Notes under the pieces: model-generated
The model's input: the letters and a program-made list of their open reading frames with translations, nothing else
What the model was told of the DNA's origin: nothing
Databases searched by the model: none
Position numbers and translations under genes: made by a program
Source of the DNA: Stomoxys calcitrans
Taxonomy: Eukaryota; Arthropoda; Insecta; Diptera; Muscidae
DNA length: 64,000 bases
Assembly (NCBI RefSeq): GCF_963082655.1
Contig: NC_081556.1
Span: forward strand, 67,323,727 to 67,387,726
Reading direction: 5' to 3'
Shown: piece by piece, positions 12,515 to 23,084 of the stretch
Layout: the number at the start of each line of letters is the position of its first letter
Numbering within the stretch: position 1 is the stretch's first letter

Positions 12515-12955
12515 ATTGACATCTGGAAGATCATGTTACATGAATGAATCAAAGCTAGAGGACAGAGTGAGCCTGGGGTCTACATAGAGAATCCACGGAC
12601 TGAGATCTGTTTTCGACTGCTTGCGATCACGGAGTGCGTGAGGTGGTGTGGACGTCGAGTGTGAACTTCTTTACGAACAGTAAAATGTCCATTAGGGCAA
12701 CAACAATCAGGACCGTAAGGTCACAAACAGGAAGTAAGAAGGAGGTCATTATAGATTTTGGTATCACAATGGGGCACATAGGACTACGAGCTCGCTAATG
12801 CGAAATCGGTGCGTCAAGTGATATATAATTGCCCGTTTTTGCAGCCAACAGATACCGGTACTTAATTGGGGACACAATACCAGACATGAATCAACTTAGG
12901 GGAGTGGTATGGAAAACAATTGAGGATTTTGTAAGTAGCACCATAGCACAGCTCG
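12515..12955 (+). pseudogene. LINE family 2 3'-end fragment
   Basis: Phrases such as GGACTGAGATCTGTTTT, CACATAGGACTACGAGCTC and 'ATGAATCAACTTAGGGGAGTGG' line up in the same order with 48800-49520. Several hundred bases are deleted in between. This covers remains of the RNase H and terminal Cys/His region of the polyprotein. No frame stays open. Confidence 0.65.
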
Positions 12956-13460
12956 GTTAAGTTGTTTTTGACTTCCATATAGAAAGTACGAAATAGTACC
13001 AAGAATAACAAAACATCGGAAAAATTCTTCTTGCCACCCAATATTTTACTATCCAGGTGTACCCCTAACTTAATTTTAAGTGTTTAGCTCAATTCGTAAA
13101 GACTGAGCCATTTTATATGTTTTAGTATCAAATGGTAACAAAATATACGAATTTTTAATAGATCATCAATCATATATATCTTAGTTGTACCTACATGCAA
13201 AATTTCTGACCGCTAGCACCATCTATAAAAAATTACCAAATAATACCACTTTGGTACCAAACTGTTCGAATTGTGAAAAAAACACTTAGTCGCCCATTAT
13301 ATATTTCTAAGTTTTATCTACATATATGCCAAATTTCAGGCCTTTAGCTCCATCTGTAAAGCAAGTACAAAATTTGAATTGATCACTTAGTCAACCATCA
13401 TATATTCCCCAGTTGTACCTACAAGTCAAATTTTAGACCTCTAGTTTCTTATTCTTACTC
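12955..13460. repeat. Second block of the TACC-rich tandem repeat
   Basis: Three or so degenerate units contain 'TTGTACCTACATGCAAAATT', 'AGCTC...TCTGTAAAG' and 'ACTTAGTC'. They match the block at 6760-7745 and are non-coding. Confidence 0.5.
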
Positions 13461-14127
13461 CAAAAAATGTTACAACATTTTAATTAATCAGATTTTTCTT
13501 CAAAATTCTTTATTCCATAGATTTTTTGTACTCATACCTATTTTTAGCCATGGTAATGATAGGCACTTAAACTACCTGAAACACCCATTGTTAAGGCCCG
13601 TCAAGGGTGGGAAAGTTAAAAGACAATACCGCAAACAACCGCAACGGAATTCTATATTTTATTTTTCTTTATTTTATCGACCGATAGGTTGACATAACAA
13701 AGATATATGCTATATGATCAATTTTGACCACTCTCCCCTCTCTCTGTTCGTGTTGGCGTCTCCATTCAGTTGATCCAATTGTAAACAGCCAATAGATGGT
13801 GCTAAATTAAATGCTAGTGCTACTCGTTTGGAGTGGTTTAACGCCTGTAACATTGATCATCATGTGGTAGTTGTCTATAAATGACTATATGACTACCTAT
13901 TAAATAGTCATCATTTAGTCTTTTTTAAAATCAAATTAAATTGCCATATTAAACGAACTAATTTGCCGGTCTATATATTTTTGAACAAAAAAGTGTTGCC
14001 CAGTAACACGTCGTTTGCAGTTGTATAGGAAAAGAAAGTCCCTTATCGATGAACTAAAAATGGTGGCAACCTTGAAGTTAGGGTTTACATCTCCTCCTAT
14101 CACGCTGAACGTCATAATTTTGGGGGC
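13461..14127. other. Unassigned sequence
   Basis: No gene or known repeat is recognised. A near-palindromic patch around 13880-13920 (ATGACTAT...ATAGTCATCATTTAGTC) is visible but too short to classify. Confidence 0.35.
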
Positions 14128-14225
14128 ATGGCGGCCTATATTTATTTGTGTACCAAAATTTATTAAATCACACAGCATGGCGGCCTACATTTATTTGTGT
14201 CCCCAAATTTATGAAATCACACAGT
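14128..14225. repeat. 49-bp tandem duplication
   Basis: Two adjacent 49-bp units (14128-14176 and 14177-14225) each start CATGGCGGCCTA and end AAATCACACAG, with about five differences between them. Confidence 0.75.
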
Positions 14226-14366
14226 TTTTTGTTAGGTTTTGGGGCGTGTTAAGGGCAAGGACGAACCTATGCGTTCTTAACTTGTCTATAATTTGTGTAG
14301 GTCATCGGCTTTCCCCGACAAACGCTATTTAAGAGGTCGGAATAATAGGGATAGAGACTCCCTAAA

Positions 14367-14830
14367 TTGGTCTCGGGGTTTCGCTTCACAGGCTATCCCA
14401 TGCCTAAAAGAATTAGGGCCAACAATAAGAAGATGGGTGCAAGAACCTTTGCTAATGCAGCTAGGGACAGATTGGTGATGGCAGTTGTCGACAAGGGAGA
14501 AGAACAGGGCTACATACCTAGGTATAATTGGAGTGAGATAGTCAATGGACTCTCATCAGTATACTCCGATGTCCTTGTGGAATTTCCTGGTTCTCCTCCA
14601 GTTTGTGACAATGCAGGCTGGTATCGGGGCCGATACAGACTAATTGCTTTCGGAAATCAAAGCTCAATTGAAAATTTTCGTTGTACGCTAAAAAAGATTG
14701 ATGAGATCTGGCCAGGTGCAGCACTAGATTTAGTCCATTCCTTCTCGACCAATGGAGCATGCTTGGATACCAAGGATTCCTCAGTTCCTGAATTGATACT
14801 TGGAAGACTTAGGGAATGTAATCCCAATCT
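14367..14830 (+). pseudogene. LINE family 1 ORF1 remnant
   Basis: The frame contains the segments KKMGARTFANAARDRLVM, PRYNWSEIVNGL and NAGWYRGRYRLI. It lines up with the copy at 54829-55248 and its continuation to about 55390 in broken frames. In LINEs this first frame normally makes an RNA-binding protein that coats the transcript. No CCHC knuckle is visible in what remains. At about 14840 the sequence jumps directly to the endonuclease C-terminus, which shows a deletion of roughly a kilobase relative to copy 3. ORF1 identity rests on position and is inference. Confidence 0.6.
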
Positions 14831-14861
14831 TTCAACCACCGTCATCCAGGTTCAAGGTGAG

Positions 14862-15216
14862 CGCCAGCGGGGAAGTAAGGAACAGGCAGGAGATACTAGA
14901 TATTTTCTTTGTATCGGAAGATATAAGTGGAAGAATATGCGACTGGGATGTGTTGGATGACCGCAGCTTCTCTGATCATCGTTATATTAGTTTCAGCCTT
15001 GGAGAAAATTCTGCAGAAGTGCTCCTTCGCCTAAAAAGAAGAAAGGCGGATTGGGATAAATTTCGGAACGAATTCTGTACGTCTATCACTTCTAGACCAG
15101 AAAAGAAAGTGGAAACTACGGAGGACATAGACATAATGGTCAAGCGGATCACGAAGGTGCTGAATGACTCGCTTGTGTCAGCATGTCCTAGAGCCAAGCC
15201 AACGGGCAAACAGTGA
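14862..15216 (+). pseudogene. LINE family 1 endonuclease C-terminus
   Basis: The frame reads ILDIFFVSEDISG, then DRSFSDHRYISFS with the catalytic SDH triad element intact. A conserved linker (KKVETTEDIDIMVKRITK) leads to the reverse transcriptase. This is the target-nicking domain of an APE-type LINE. The N-terminal half with the metal-binding Asn and Glu is deleted. Copy 3 (55943-56500) has more of the N-terminal half but has SDY in place of SDH. Confidence 0.75.
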
Positions 15217-16064
15217 CCGCCATGGCGGACCCCAGAGCTGGCTGGTCTAAGGATGGACTGCAGAAAACTCTTCAACAGAGCAAAAGCCACAAGATCACCA
15301 CACGATTGGGGCATCTATAAGGCTGAGTTAAGAAAATACTTAACTCAGCCTTGTCACTGGTATGCATTCTTCGGAGGCTATTAGGGAAATAGTGTTTGAG
15401 TCGAAAATTCTTTGGGCGATAAGTTTTGACTCCTTTAAGTCGCCAGGTCCTGATGATGTATCACTGGTTGAATAACAAGCTGTGCCCAACTGACTGGTTC
15501 CCTGGCTTAGGGAGATATACTCTGTTTGTATCAGAATGTCATATACACATGTGGGATGGAGAGACACGAAGGTAATTTTCATTCCGAAAGCAGGAAAACC
15601 TTACCAAACCAAAGCGAAAGATTTTCGACCTGTTAGTCTATCATCCTTTATGCTGAAGACTCTTGAGAGGTTGATAAAAACATATTTTAGGGCTCCTTGG
15701 AGATCGCCTGTCGCGGCAGCAGCATGCATATAGTAAAGGCAAATCCACTGAAAAAGCCCTTCACGATCTAGTCGGCTACATAGAGGGTTCTCTCGCTGTC
15801 AAGGAATATACAATGGTGGCATTTCTAGGCATTGAAGATGCTTTCAATAATGTAAAACCGACGTCAATCATGAATGAGTTGGGGTTTCTAGGCATCAACT
15901 ATACGGTAAGAAAATCTATTAATAACTTGCTTACTAAAAAATCTAAAGAGATGGGTCAGCAGAGGAACGTCTCAAGGAGGTGTACTGTCTCCTCTACTTT
16001 GGAATGCAGCCATTAACAATATATATAATTGTCTCTGGAAGTAAAGGGCGTAAAAGGGTAGTGT
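15217..16064 (+). pseudogene. LINE family 1 reverse transcriptase, finger and palm, broken
   Basis: Several frames must be combined by eye. These include the pieces GWRDTKVIFIPKAGK with DFRPVSLSSFMLKTLERLI at 15536-15670 and VAFLGIEDAFNNVKP at 15813-15860. The YADD active-site motif is encoded at 16064-16075, after which the frame shifts into the next open stretch. Stops and frameshifts make it inactive. Confidence 0.75.
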
Positions 16065-17333
16065 ATGCTGATGACGGCGGCAATTGCGGTTAGGGGAAAG
16101 TTTCCCAGCACTGTAAGAGATATACCTAGGGAAGCTCTACGTGCAACAGCAAAGTGCAAAACAGAAGTAGTTCTATTCGGCAGGAGATACAAATTGCCCA
16201 CAGTGGAACCTGTCTCCTTGGGAGGAGAGAATGTTCCATTTACAGAAAGCGCAAAATTCCTGGGTGTTTTGCTGGACAGGAAATTTAACTTCAAATCCAA
16301 GGTTTTGGAAAGGGCAAGAAAGGCAACTCTTGTCCTATACACCTGCAAAAGAGCCATTGTCAAAAATTGGGCATTTAAACCGTGTCTCATGAACTGGGTA
16401 TATACTACAGTTGTCAGACCTTTAATGCTATATGGTGTTGTGGTCTGGTGGGCGGTGCTTCAAAAATCCACCTACTGCCCAATACTTAACCGGATCCAAA
16501 GGAAGGCTTGTTTGTGCATCACGGCCACATTGCGGACAACACCATCTGATGCACTGAATTTAATGCAACATCTTATGCCTCTGGAAATTGTGGCTAGGCA
16601 AATTGCAGCGACCACTGCCGTGAGGTTAAGGAAGCTTTCTCATTGGTCATGTGGCAGCTACAGACACTGTGTTATCTTTGATACAATCTTCGATGTTCCA
16701 GGCAGTGTGGATTACACCCTATCTGAGCCGCTGTTTGATAAAAAGTACTCTACCACCATTCCTGATAGAGCCGATTGGAACTACGATATCTCTGGTAACA
16801 GAAGTGACATAGACTTCTATATGGATGGTTCCAAACTAAATGACCATGTGGGCATTGGAGTGTACTGTAAACATCTAGAACTGGTCATATCGAAATGTTT
16901 TCCCGACCACTGCAGTGTATATCAAGCGGAGATCCTTGCAATTAAGGAAGTGGTGGAATGGCTAAAATATAATGTCATTGCGACGATTGGCATTAATATC
17001 TTCTCAGACAGCCAGGCAGCCATTAAATCCTTGGAGAACGTATTTCTGAATACAAAAACCGTCCTCGTCTTTGCCAAATCTCTCAACAAGATGGCTGAAC
17101 AGTTCGAAATTCACCTGTTCTGGGTGCCGGGCCACAAAGATATCCCAGGGAATTGTAAAGCGGACGAGCTTGTGAGACTAGGAACTACTCTACACATTCC
17201 AGGGTTACTGGAATCTGTGGGTATGCCTCTAGCGACATGTAAGCTAAGTTTTCAGGACCAGGCCCGAAGGACAACGAATGAAAGATGGTCACAAATAGGA
17301 GGCTGTGAGCATTCCAAAACTGTGTGGCCTTAA
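16065..17333 (+). pseudogene. LINE family 1 reverse transcriptase thumb and RNase H
   Basis: This 422-codon open stretch starts inside the YADD region after a frameshift, so its first Met is not a real start. The first 200 residues are the conserved post-catalytic region of LINE polymerases (KFLGVLLDRKFNF, RPLMLYGVVVWW, RIQRKACLCITATLRTTP). Residues of about 245-370 form a type I RNase H with the four acidic positions visible in FYMDGSK, YQAEILAI, FSDSQAAIKS and HKDIPGNCKADEL. RNase H would remove the RNA template during target-primed reverse transcription. The stretch ends at a TAA before the Cys/His segment. Confidence 0.85.
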
Positions 17334-17339
17334 CTAGAC

Positions 17340-17660
17340 TTGAAGAGGCCTACTGATTTGCTGTCACTGGGTAGAACAGACGTCTCAGTCATTGTGTCCG
17401 TCATGACAGGTCACTCTCTAATCGAAAAACATGCTGACGGACTGAAGGTTGCCATCAATGACTTTTGCAGAAGCTGTGAGGACATCGAAGAAGAAGAGAC
17501 TATAGAACACCTTTTATGTGTGTGTCCCGCACTGGCAGCCAGAAGGTGTTTAATTTTAGGTTCTCATTTCTTTAAGAACCTGTCTGATTTTGCGAATGTG
17601 AACATTCGCAAGTTGTTGGGCTTTTTAAAGCTACCTGGATGGTTCAACGGTAGGAACTAG
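17340..17660 (+). pseudogene. LINE family 1 C-terminal Cys/His segment
   Basis: The frame reads SVIVSVMTGHSLIEKH and then CRSCEDIEEEETIEHLLCVC, a C-x2-C...H-x3-C type cluster. Such clusters close the polyprotein in I and LOA-type LINEs and probably bind nucleic acid. It is separated from the RNase H frame by one stop at 17331-17333. The frame ends at 17660, followed by the 3' UTR. Confidence 0.75.
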
Positions 17661-17757
17661 AAGGCATCTTCCTTCTTCTGTTCCTGTGGTATCGCAATGG
17701 ACGAAAACATCTAAGTGAGTCAGATGGCAGACTGCCACTCAAACCTAATTTAACCTA

Positions 17758-19357
17758 TAACTTCTAGACCAGAAAAGGAAGTGGAAACTGCGAAGGACAA
17801 GACGTAATGGTCAAGCGGATCGCGAAGACGCTGCATGATTCGCTTGCGTCAGCATGTCCTAATGCCAAGCCAAGGGGCTAACAGCGACCACCGCGGTGGA
17901 GCCCAGAACTGGTTGTCTAAAGGTCTGCAGAAAACTCCTCAACAGGGCGAAAGCCAAAAGGGCACCACAAGATTGGGTCGTCCACAAAGGCGAGCTGAGA
18001 AAGGCTCAGAACAAATCCAGGGTGGAATTTTGCACCACCGTGGAGGATGTATCTAAGGCCTCCAAGGATAAGAAAGATCCTATCCTCGGGAAGTAATACG
18101 GTGGGATTCATTCAGAAGTCGGAAAATGTATAGACAGTGATGTTCTCCAATGAACAACGTGACGACAGAAGAGGTTGGCGCTGGAAATGATTCGTTTGAG
18201 GTTATTGGGCAAATTGTGTCTGAGCCGAAAATCCTTTGGGCGACAAAGAGTCTCGACTATGTCCCTAGCGACATTAAATTTAAGTTTTCAATATCAGGCC
18301 CGAAGCTCAACGGATGACAGATGGTCACAATTTTGTGGACTGTGGGCATACCAAAAAGATGTGGCCTGGTCGAGAATTCAAGAGGTCTACCGCTTTACTG
18401 TCACTGGCTAGAACGGACGTCTCAGTCATTGTGTCCATCTTGACAGGTCACTGTCTGATAGGAAAACATTCTGACAGACTAAAGGTGAGGACTTCGAAGA
18501 AGAAGAGACTATAGAACATCTGCTATGTGTGTGTCCCGCACTACCAGTCAGAAGGAGTTCCCCTTTAGGTTCACATTTTATTTATTTATTTATTCATTCA
18601 TTTGTTATTCATGCACAACAAGACAACAAATCTTATAAATTACAGTACATGATTTTAGGTAAAGACACATATCCGTCTTAATGAATCAAATTAAATAAAT
18701 TTGAAAGATTATAAAAAGTTAAATTCGTTGGAAGTCTCTCTCTACATCCGAACTATGCGAACGAGCTCCTAAGAGAGGTGTAAAGAGAAAGTGCTCTTAA
18801 GAAATTTTCCTACAGTTCGGCTGAGCGAACAAGGAGAAGTTGTAGGGGAATTTCCGCGAAAGGGAAGCTGGCGAACAAGCTCCATAGCAAGTTGTAGGAA
18901 AACTATAAGAGCTACCCTTTCTACGTCCAGCTGTGTGAACCAGCTCAAAGAAGGGGCTAGAGAAAGGTTCACAATAAGTAAGAAGAAAAGCAAAAGATTT
19001 ATAACAAGCCCTATGTAAATTTAAACTAAACAAAAGCAGAATGAATTTAAAAGTTATAAACATGTTGAAGCAAAATGTAAATTGCGTTGCGACGAATGCT
19101 GCCGATATAAAACTGTCTCACAGGCATCAAACTCCGTTTTCGGAAGGGTACAAGAAGGAACAGTTAAAGACGACGCCAAGAGAATTTTTCTGATTTAGCG
19201 GATGTGAACATTCTCAAGTTATTGGGCTTTTTAAAGCGATCTTGATAGTTCAACGGTAGAATCTGGAAGGCATCTTCCATTTCGTGTTCCCGTGATATCA
19301 CAATGGACGAAAAAGTCTTAGGGAGTCTGATGGCAGGCTTCCACCTAACCTAATCTA
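17758..19357 (+). mobile_element. LINE family 1 copy 2, internally deleted
   Basis: It begins at the endonuclease-polymerase linker (CTTCTAGACCAGAAAAGGAA), immediately after the 3' end of copy 1. At about 18240 it skips from the N-terminal polymerase linker to the end of the RNase H region, then continues through the Cys/His segment. After the insertion at 18579-19180 it resumes with 'CTGATTTAGCGGATGTGAAC' and the same 3' UTR, ending in CCTAACCTAA-like repeats. It is not functional. Confidence 0.75.
18579..19180 (-). mobile_element. 3' end of another LINE inserted in family 1 copy 2
   Basis: The insertion splits the 3' part of copy 2, whose two sides line up with uninterrupted copy 1 (17550-17620). 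On the minus strand it ends in AATGAATAAATAAATAAATA, a simple-sequence tail typical of LINE or SINE 3' ends. The rest has no long frame. It carries repeated GCGAAC(A/G)AGCTCC words (18755-18890). Confidence 0.55.
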
Positions 19358-19379
19358 TCCTAAATACTGAGTACCACGA

Positions 19380-19505
19380 TACTCGACAAGGCGAGTTATT
19401 GGCGCCTTCATATAACCAATGGCCAACATCAGCCAAGGCCTTGGCCAACGATAGAGTTAGATGGAGAAAGCTTGTTGATGGCCTATGTTCACCCTGAACT
19501 TTTTT
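19380..19505 (+). pseudogene. RTE-like LINE C-terminal scrap
   Basis: One frame reads AKALANDRVRWRKLVDGLCS and then a stop. It resembles the 'DR..WR.LV.ALC' ending of RTE/Jockey-type polyproteins. It is only about 40 codons long. Confidence 0.45.
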
Positions 19506-20049
19506 TCTATTCATTTTAACAATGGTACCACCGCAGACCAAGAAGTATACAATTGCACGCTTTAAGTTCGCTAAAGGACATATCGATTTGTTAATTGATA
19601 AATAAAGGAACGAAAACGTCTGTCGACCTGCCATATAGATAATATAAATCACGATTTACGAAAAAAGGGGTGCAGGTTAAGATTTGACCTGCTCAGTCTT
19701 CTGTCGTCAAACCCGTTGAACTTATGTTACAGAGAACCGATTTCAAAATGCGGAAGAGCTATTGAACGCAATGTCAGGCACAAAAATCGTTTAGAGATAT
19801 CCCAGTATCACCCTGTAAAGAGATGACAGAATCTTATTGAGACTCATTGCATCATGTGCCGAAGCTAACAAAAAAAATTGTTTTGTTTTATAGGGGCTTT
19901 TGTTCCCAGGCTACAGGCGGTTCTAAACGAGCCGTCGGATCTTGGAGGAGGTGGCTTGTGACATCGTGGGTAACATGTACGATCCCACATATCCTATGCG
20001 GTTTGGACACTGGGTCAGTAACCAGCCCCCGAAAAACTTCGAGGAGAAC
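19506..20049. other. Unassigned sequence
   Basis: I see no supported gene. Two open frames of about 100 codons lie on opposite strands without recognisable domains. Part of it may be 5' sequence of the RTE relic that follows. Confidence 0.35.
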
Positions 20050-20870
20050 TCTGAGAAACAAAAGAATAATAAATACGGACTCCCCTAACGATGATGACCC
20101 ACGCAAACGGAAAAAGGACCATGATCATCTAAATTGCACCTGGTATATCTTTATGGAGAAGGTGCAGTATAAGCTCCGGCGGATGTATTAGAGAAGTGCA
20201 ACGCAGATTTTAACCCCTTACAGGAAGTGCGATGGACCGGAAAAGTCATCACAACAACACCAGGTTTACTCCTGTGTATGAAAGGCTAGCCGCAATCCGC
20301 ATAACTGTCAAATTCTTCAATATCAGAATGTCAAATTCTTCAACATGGGCACAAGCTCCGACAGAAGACAAAGACGAGCAGGCCAAAAATTTGTTCCACG
20401 AGCTTATAGGGAAAATACGACCGCTGTCCCACCCATGATATAAAAATCGTTCTGGGTGAATTTAATGCGAAGATAGGGAGGAAAATATATTTGATCCAAT
20501 AGTCGGAAAATTTGTGGACTAATTTGCATTGATGGAGAGTATGGGCGTCGTATGAACCACAAACTGTATGAGCTGTATGACGACTTTAATATAATTAAAC
20601 ATATCAATATACAACGGTTGCTTTGGTTAGCTCATGTTGTCAGAATGAATGTAGAAGCTCCAACGAAGAAGTCATATGAAGGCGATCACTATGGTACACG
20701 TAAGCCGGAACGACCAAAATTCCAATGGAAAAATCAAGTAGTGAAAAACAACTTGAAAGTAAGTGTCAGATATTGAAGAAGGAACGCAGAAGATAGAGGC
20801 GCTTGGAACGCTATTCTAAGTTTAGCTAATCGGGCAAAAGTTTCTGTCATAGCCAATTAAGGTAAAGTAA
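20050..20870 (+). pseudogene. RTE-clade LINE relic with large internal deletion
   Basis: Across several frames I read pieces typical of RTE-type endonuclease: QEVRWTGK (about 20227), TPVYERLAAIRI, APTEDKDEQAKN and the metal-binding strand IVLGEFNAKIG. At about 20550 it jumps to the polyprotein C-terminus, with YELYDDFNIIKHINIQRLLW, LAHVVRMN, RPKFQWKNQV and NAEDRGAWNAIL. The whole reverse transcriptase core is therefore missing. The element is dead. Confidence 0.7.
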
Positions 20871-20934
20871 GGATCTCAGATCAATATTTGGATGAGTTAC
20901 AAACGAAAAGATTCTTTGGGGAATGGTATAAAAA

Positions 20935-21168
20935 GTTCCAAGACGGGTAAAAAAATTGATATGGTCAGATCCAAATATATCTAGGATGAGATATAGTTGG
21001 ATCTAAATCGATCCAAATGGATCTGCCATATCCAGTTATATTGAATTATATCTGATGCTATTGTCATATAATCTGGTAGTAGATATAATATGACATGGGG
21101 CCAGATATAATTACATATATGCAATATAATTATATCGAAGAAATGCTATACATAATTAAATCTTGGGC
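20935..21168. repeat. A+T-rich GATATAATT / GGATCCAAAT word repeat
   Basis: Short words such as GATATAATT, ATATCT and GGATCTAAAT recur without a fixed period. Similar words occur at 9180-9300 and 22985-23060. It may be one dispersed low-complexity family. Confidence 0.4.
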
Positions 21169-22224
21169 AATATTCGTCTGAAACCCCATAAAGTATATAT
21201 ATTCTTGATCGTCGTGACATTTTATATCGATCTAGCTATGTCCGTCCGTCCATCTGTCTGTTGAAAGCACGCTAACTTCCGAAGGAGTAAGCGTAGCCGC
21301 TTGAAATTTTGCGCAAATACTTCTTATTAGTGTAGGTCGGTTGGTATTGTAAATGGGCCATATCGGCCCATATTTTGATATAACTGTCATATAAGCCGAA
21401 CTTGGGTCTTGACTTCTTGAGCATCTAGAAGGCGCAATTCTTATCCGACTTGAATGAAATTTTGCACGACGTGTTTTGTTATGATATCCAACAACTGTGC
21501 TTAGTATGGTTCAAATCGGTCTATAACCTGATATAGCTGCCATATAAACCGATCTTGGGTCTTGACTTCTTGAGCCTCTAGAGTGCGCAATTCTTATCCG
21601 ATTTGAATGAAATTTTGCACGACGTGTTTTGTTATGATATCCAACAACTGTGCTTAGTATGGTTCAAATCGATCCATAACCTGAAATAGCTGTCATATAA
21701 ACAGAACTTGGGACTTGACTTCTTGAGCTTCTAGAGGGCGCCATTCCTATCCGACTTGGCTGAAATTTTGCATGACGTATTTGCATTTTATATGGTTCAA
21801 ATCGGTTCATAACCTGATATAGCTATCATATAAACCGATCTGGGATCTTGACTTCTTGAGCCTGTAGAGGTCGCAATTATTATCCGATTTGCCTGAAATT
21901 TTGTACGACGGATTCTCCAATGACCATCAACATACGTGTTTATTATGGTCTGAATCGGTCTATATAAATCGATCTCTCTATTTTAATTCTTGAGCCCCTA
22001 AAGGGTGCAATTCTTATTCGAATTGGCTGTAATTTTACACAGGTCTCCAACATATAATTTAATTGTGGTTCAAACCGGACCATATATAATATCGCTCTAA
22101 TAGCTGAGCAAATCTTTTCTTATATCCTGTTTTGCCTAGGAAGAGATGCCGGGAAAAGAACTCGACAAATGCGATCCATGGTGGAGGGTATATAAGATTC
22201 GGGCCGGCCGAACTTTACTTGTTT
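21169..22224 (+). mobile_element. mini-me/DINE-1-type repeat, copy M4, 5'-truncated
   Basis: The left terminal TTTATACCC segment is missing. The copy starts in the ATATTCGTCTGAAACCCC core. GTCC words and four units of about 150 bp follow. The right end retains the GGCCGGCCGAA palindrome and TTACTTGTTT, but AGCACGCT between them is deleted. Confidence 0.82.
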
Positions 22225-22379
22225 TAAACTACAATATATAGCAAATAATATATTTACATTAGTAATCCTAAAGTATTAGGCATTTTACTAATAAAGTGAG
22301 ATATTTTATAGTTTTTTTTTCATTATGAGATCCGAACGGAAAAGCAGGCGTTGCCCATAAAGGACCCCAGCGCCTGAAA

Positions 22380-22610
22380 CGTCAGACTCATTGTTTCAAA
22401 TTTTTGTCGAAATCGGACTAAATATTTTCCTTTTATGGGTTCAATACTCTACTTCGGGAGATCGGTCTATATGGCAGCTATATCAAAATATGGTCCGATC
22501 TGGGCCACATTCAACAAAAAGGTGTAAGGGTTTACCAAAACTCACTGTTCTAAATTTCAACGAAATTGGATGAAAAATGCTTCTTTTATGGGCTCAATAC
22601 TCTACACATG
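22380..22610. repeat. Fragment of the M9-type tandem core
   Basis: Two units contain 'CTTTTATGGGTTCAATACTC' and 'GGTCTATATGGCAGCTATAT'. They match the roughly 152-bp units of 41741-43126, and no ends are present. Confidence 0.5.
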
Positions 22611-22774
22611 AACGATATGTTGGATGTGAGTGCAACCCAAATACAAAGAGTAAGAGTCAACTCAAATTCATAACTACTTTCCAAGAGTAGGCAAAAATAA
22701 GGAGCAAAAGACATGCTCTTGGTTCCAAAAATGGACCAATTTGTATTTGTTTACCTTTACCCGCGCACTTTATA

Positions 22775-22985
22775 AGCAAGTGGTTGGCTAAGTTGGGAGC
22801 GCACCTGATTAGCAAACGAATGGACCCATGTTCAAACCCCACTGGCGGCAAAAAGTAGAGGTAGCACTAATATTGAAAAATGGTAAAAAAATAAGAGTTT
22901 AATAAAAAAAAACTATAACATTTGAATGAAAAAAAAAAACAAAAACCAACAAAAAAAAACAACAATTTGTTTTATTTAAGATCCT
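22775..22985 (+). repeat. tRNA-derived SINE
   Basis: An A-box-like TTGGCTAAGTTGGG and a B-box-like CATGTTCAAACCCC lie about 45 bases apart. They are followed by a short body and an A-rich tail (22880-22965). The pair would form an internal polymerase III promoter. The acceptor stem does not pair, so I do not call a tRNA gene. Confidence 0.5.
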
Positions 22986-23084
22986 TATATATATATTAGT
23001 ATATATAATTCGATATTTTTTAATATTTTGGATCCAATTATGTCTGATAGATATAGGGACTTTATGATAGAGGGACTTTGTGCC

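Larger units (their letters stand above)
14345..17757 (+). mobile_element. I/LOA-like LINE with RNase H, family 1 copy 1
   Basis: This is a decayed but recognisable non-LTR retrotransposon. In order it has an ORF1-like segment, the endonuclease C-terminus, a frame-shifted reverse transcriptase, an RNase H domain, a terminal Cys/His segment and a 3' UTR ending in CCTAA-like repeats at about 17740-17757. An RNase H domain downstream of the reverse transcriptase is typical of the I superfamily (I, LOA and relatives). The 5' UTR and the N-terminal endonuclease are missing. A second, more deleted copy follows directly head to tail. Confidence 0.85.

Noticed and set aside
19847..20191. 114-codon frame as a host gene
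   Set aside because: Its 3' half overlaps sequence in front of an RTE relic, no domain is visible, and the opposite strand is also open.
22785..22855. Possible functional tRNA gene
   Set aside because: A- and B-box-like motifs are present but acceptor and anticodon stems do not pair and an A-rich tail follows, so it was called a SINE.
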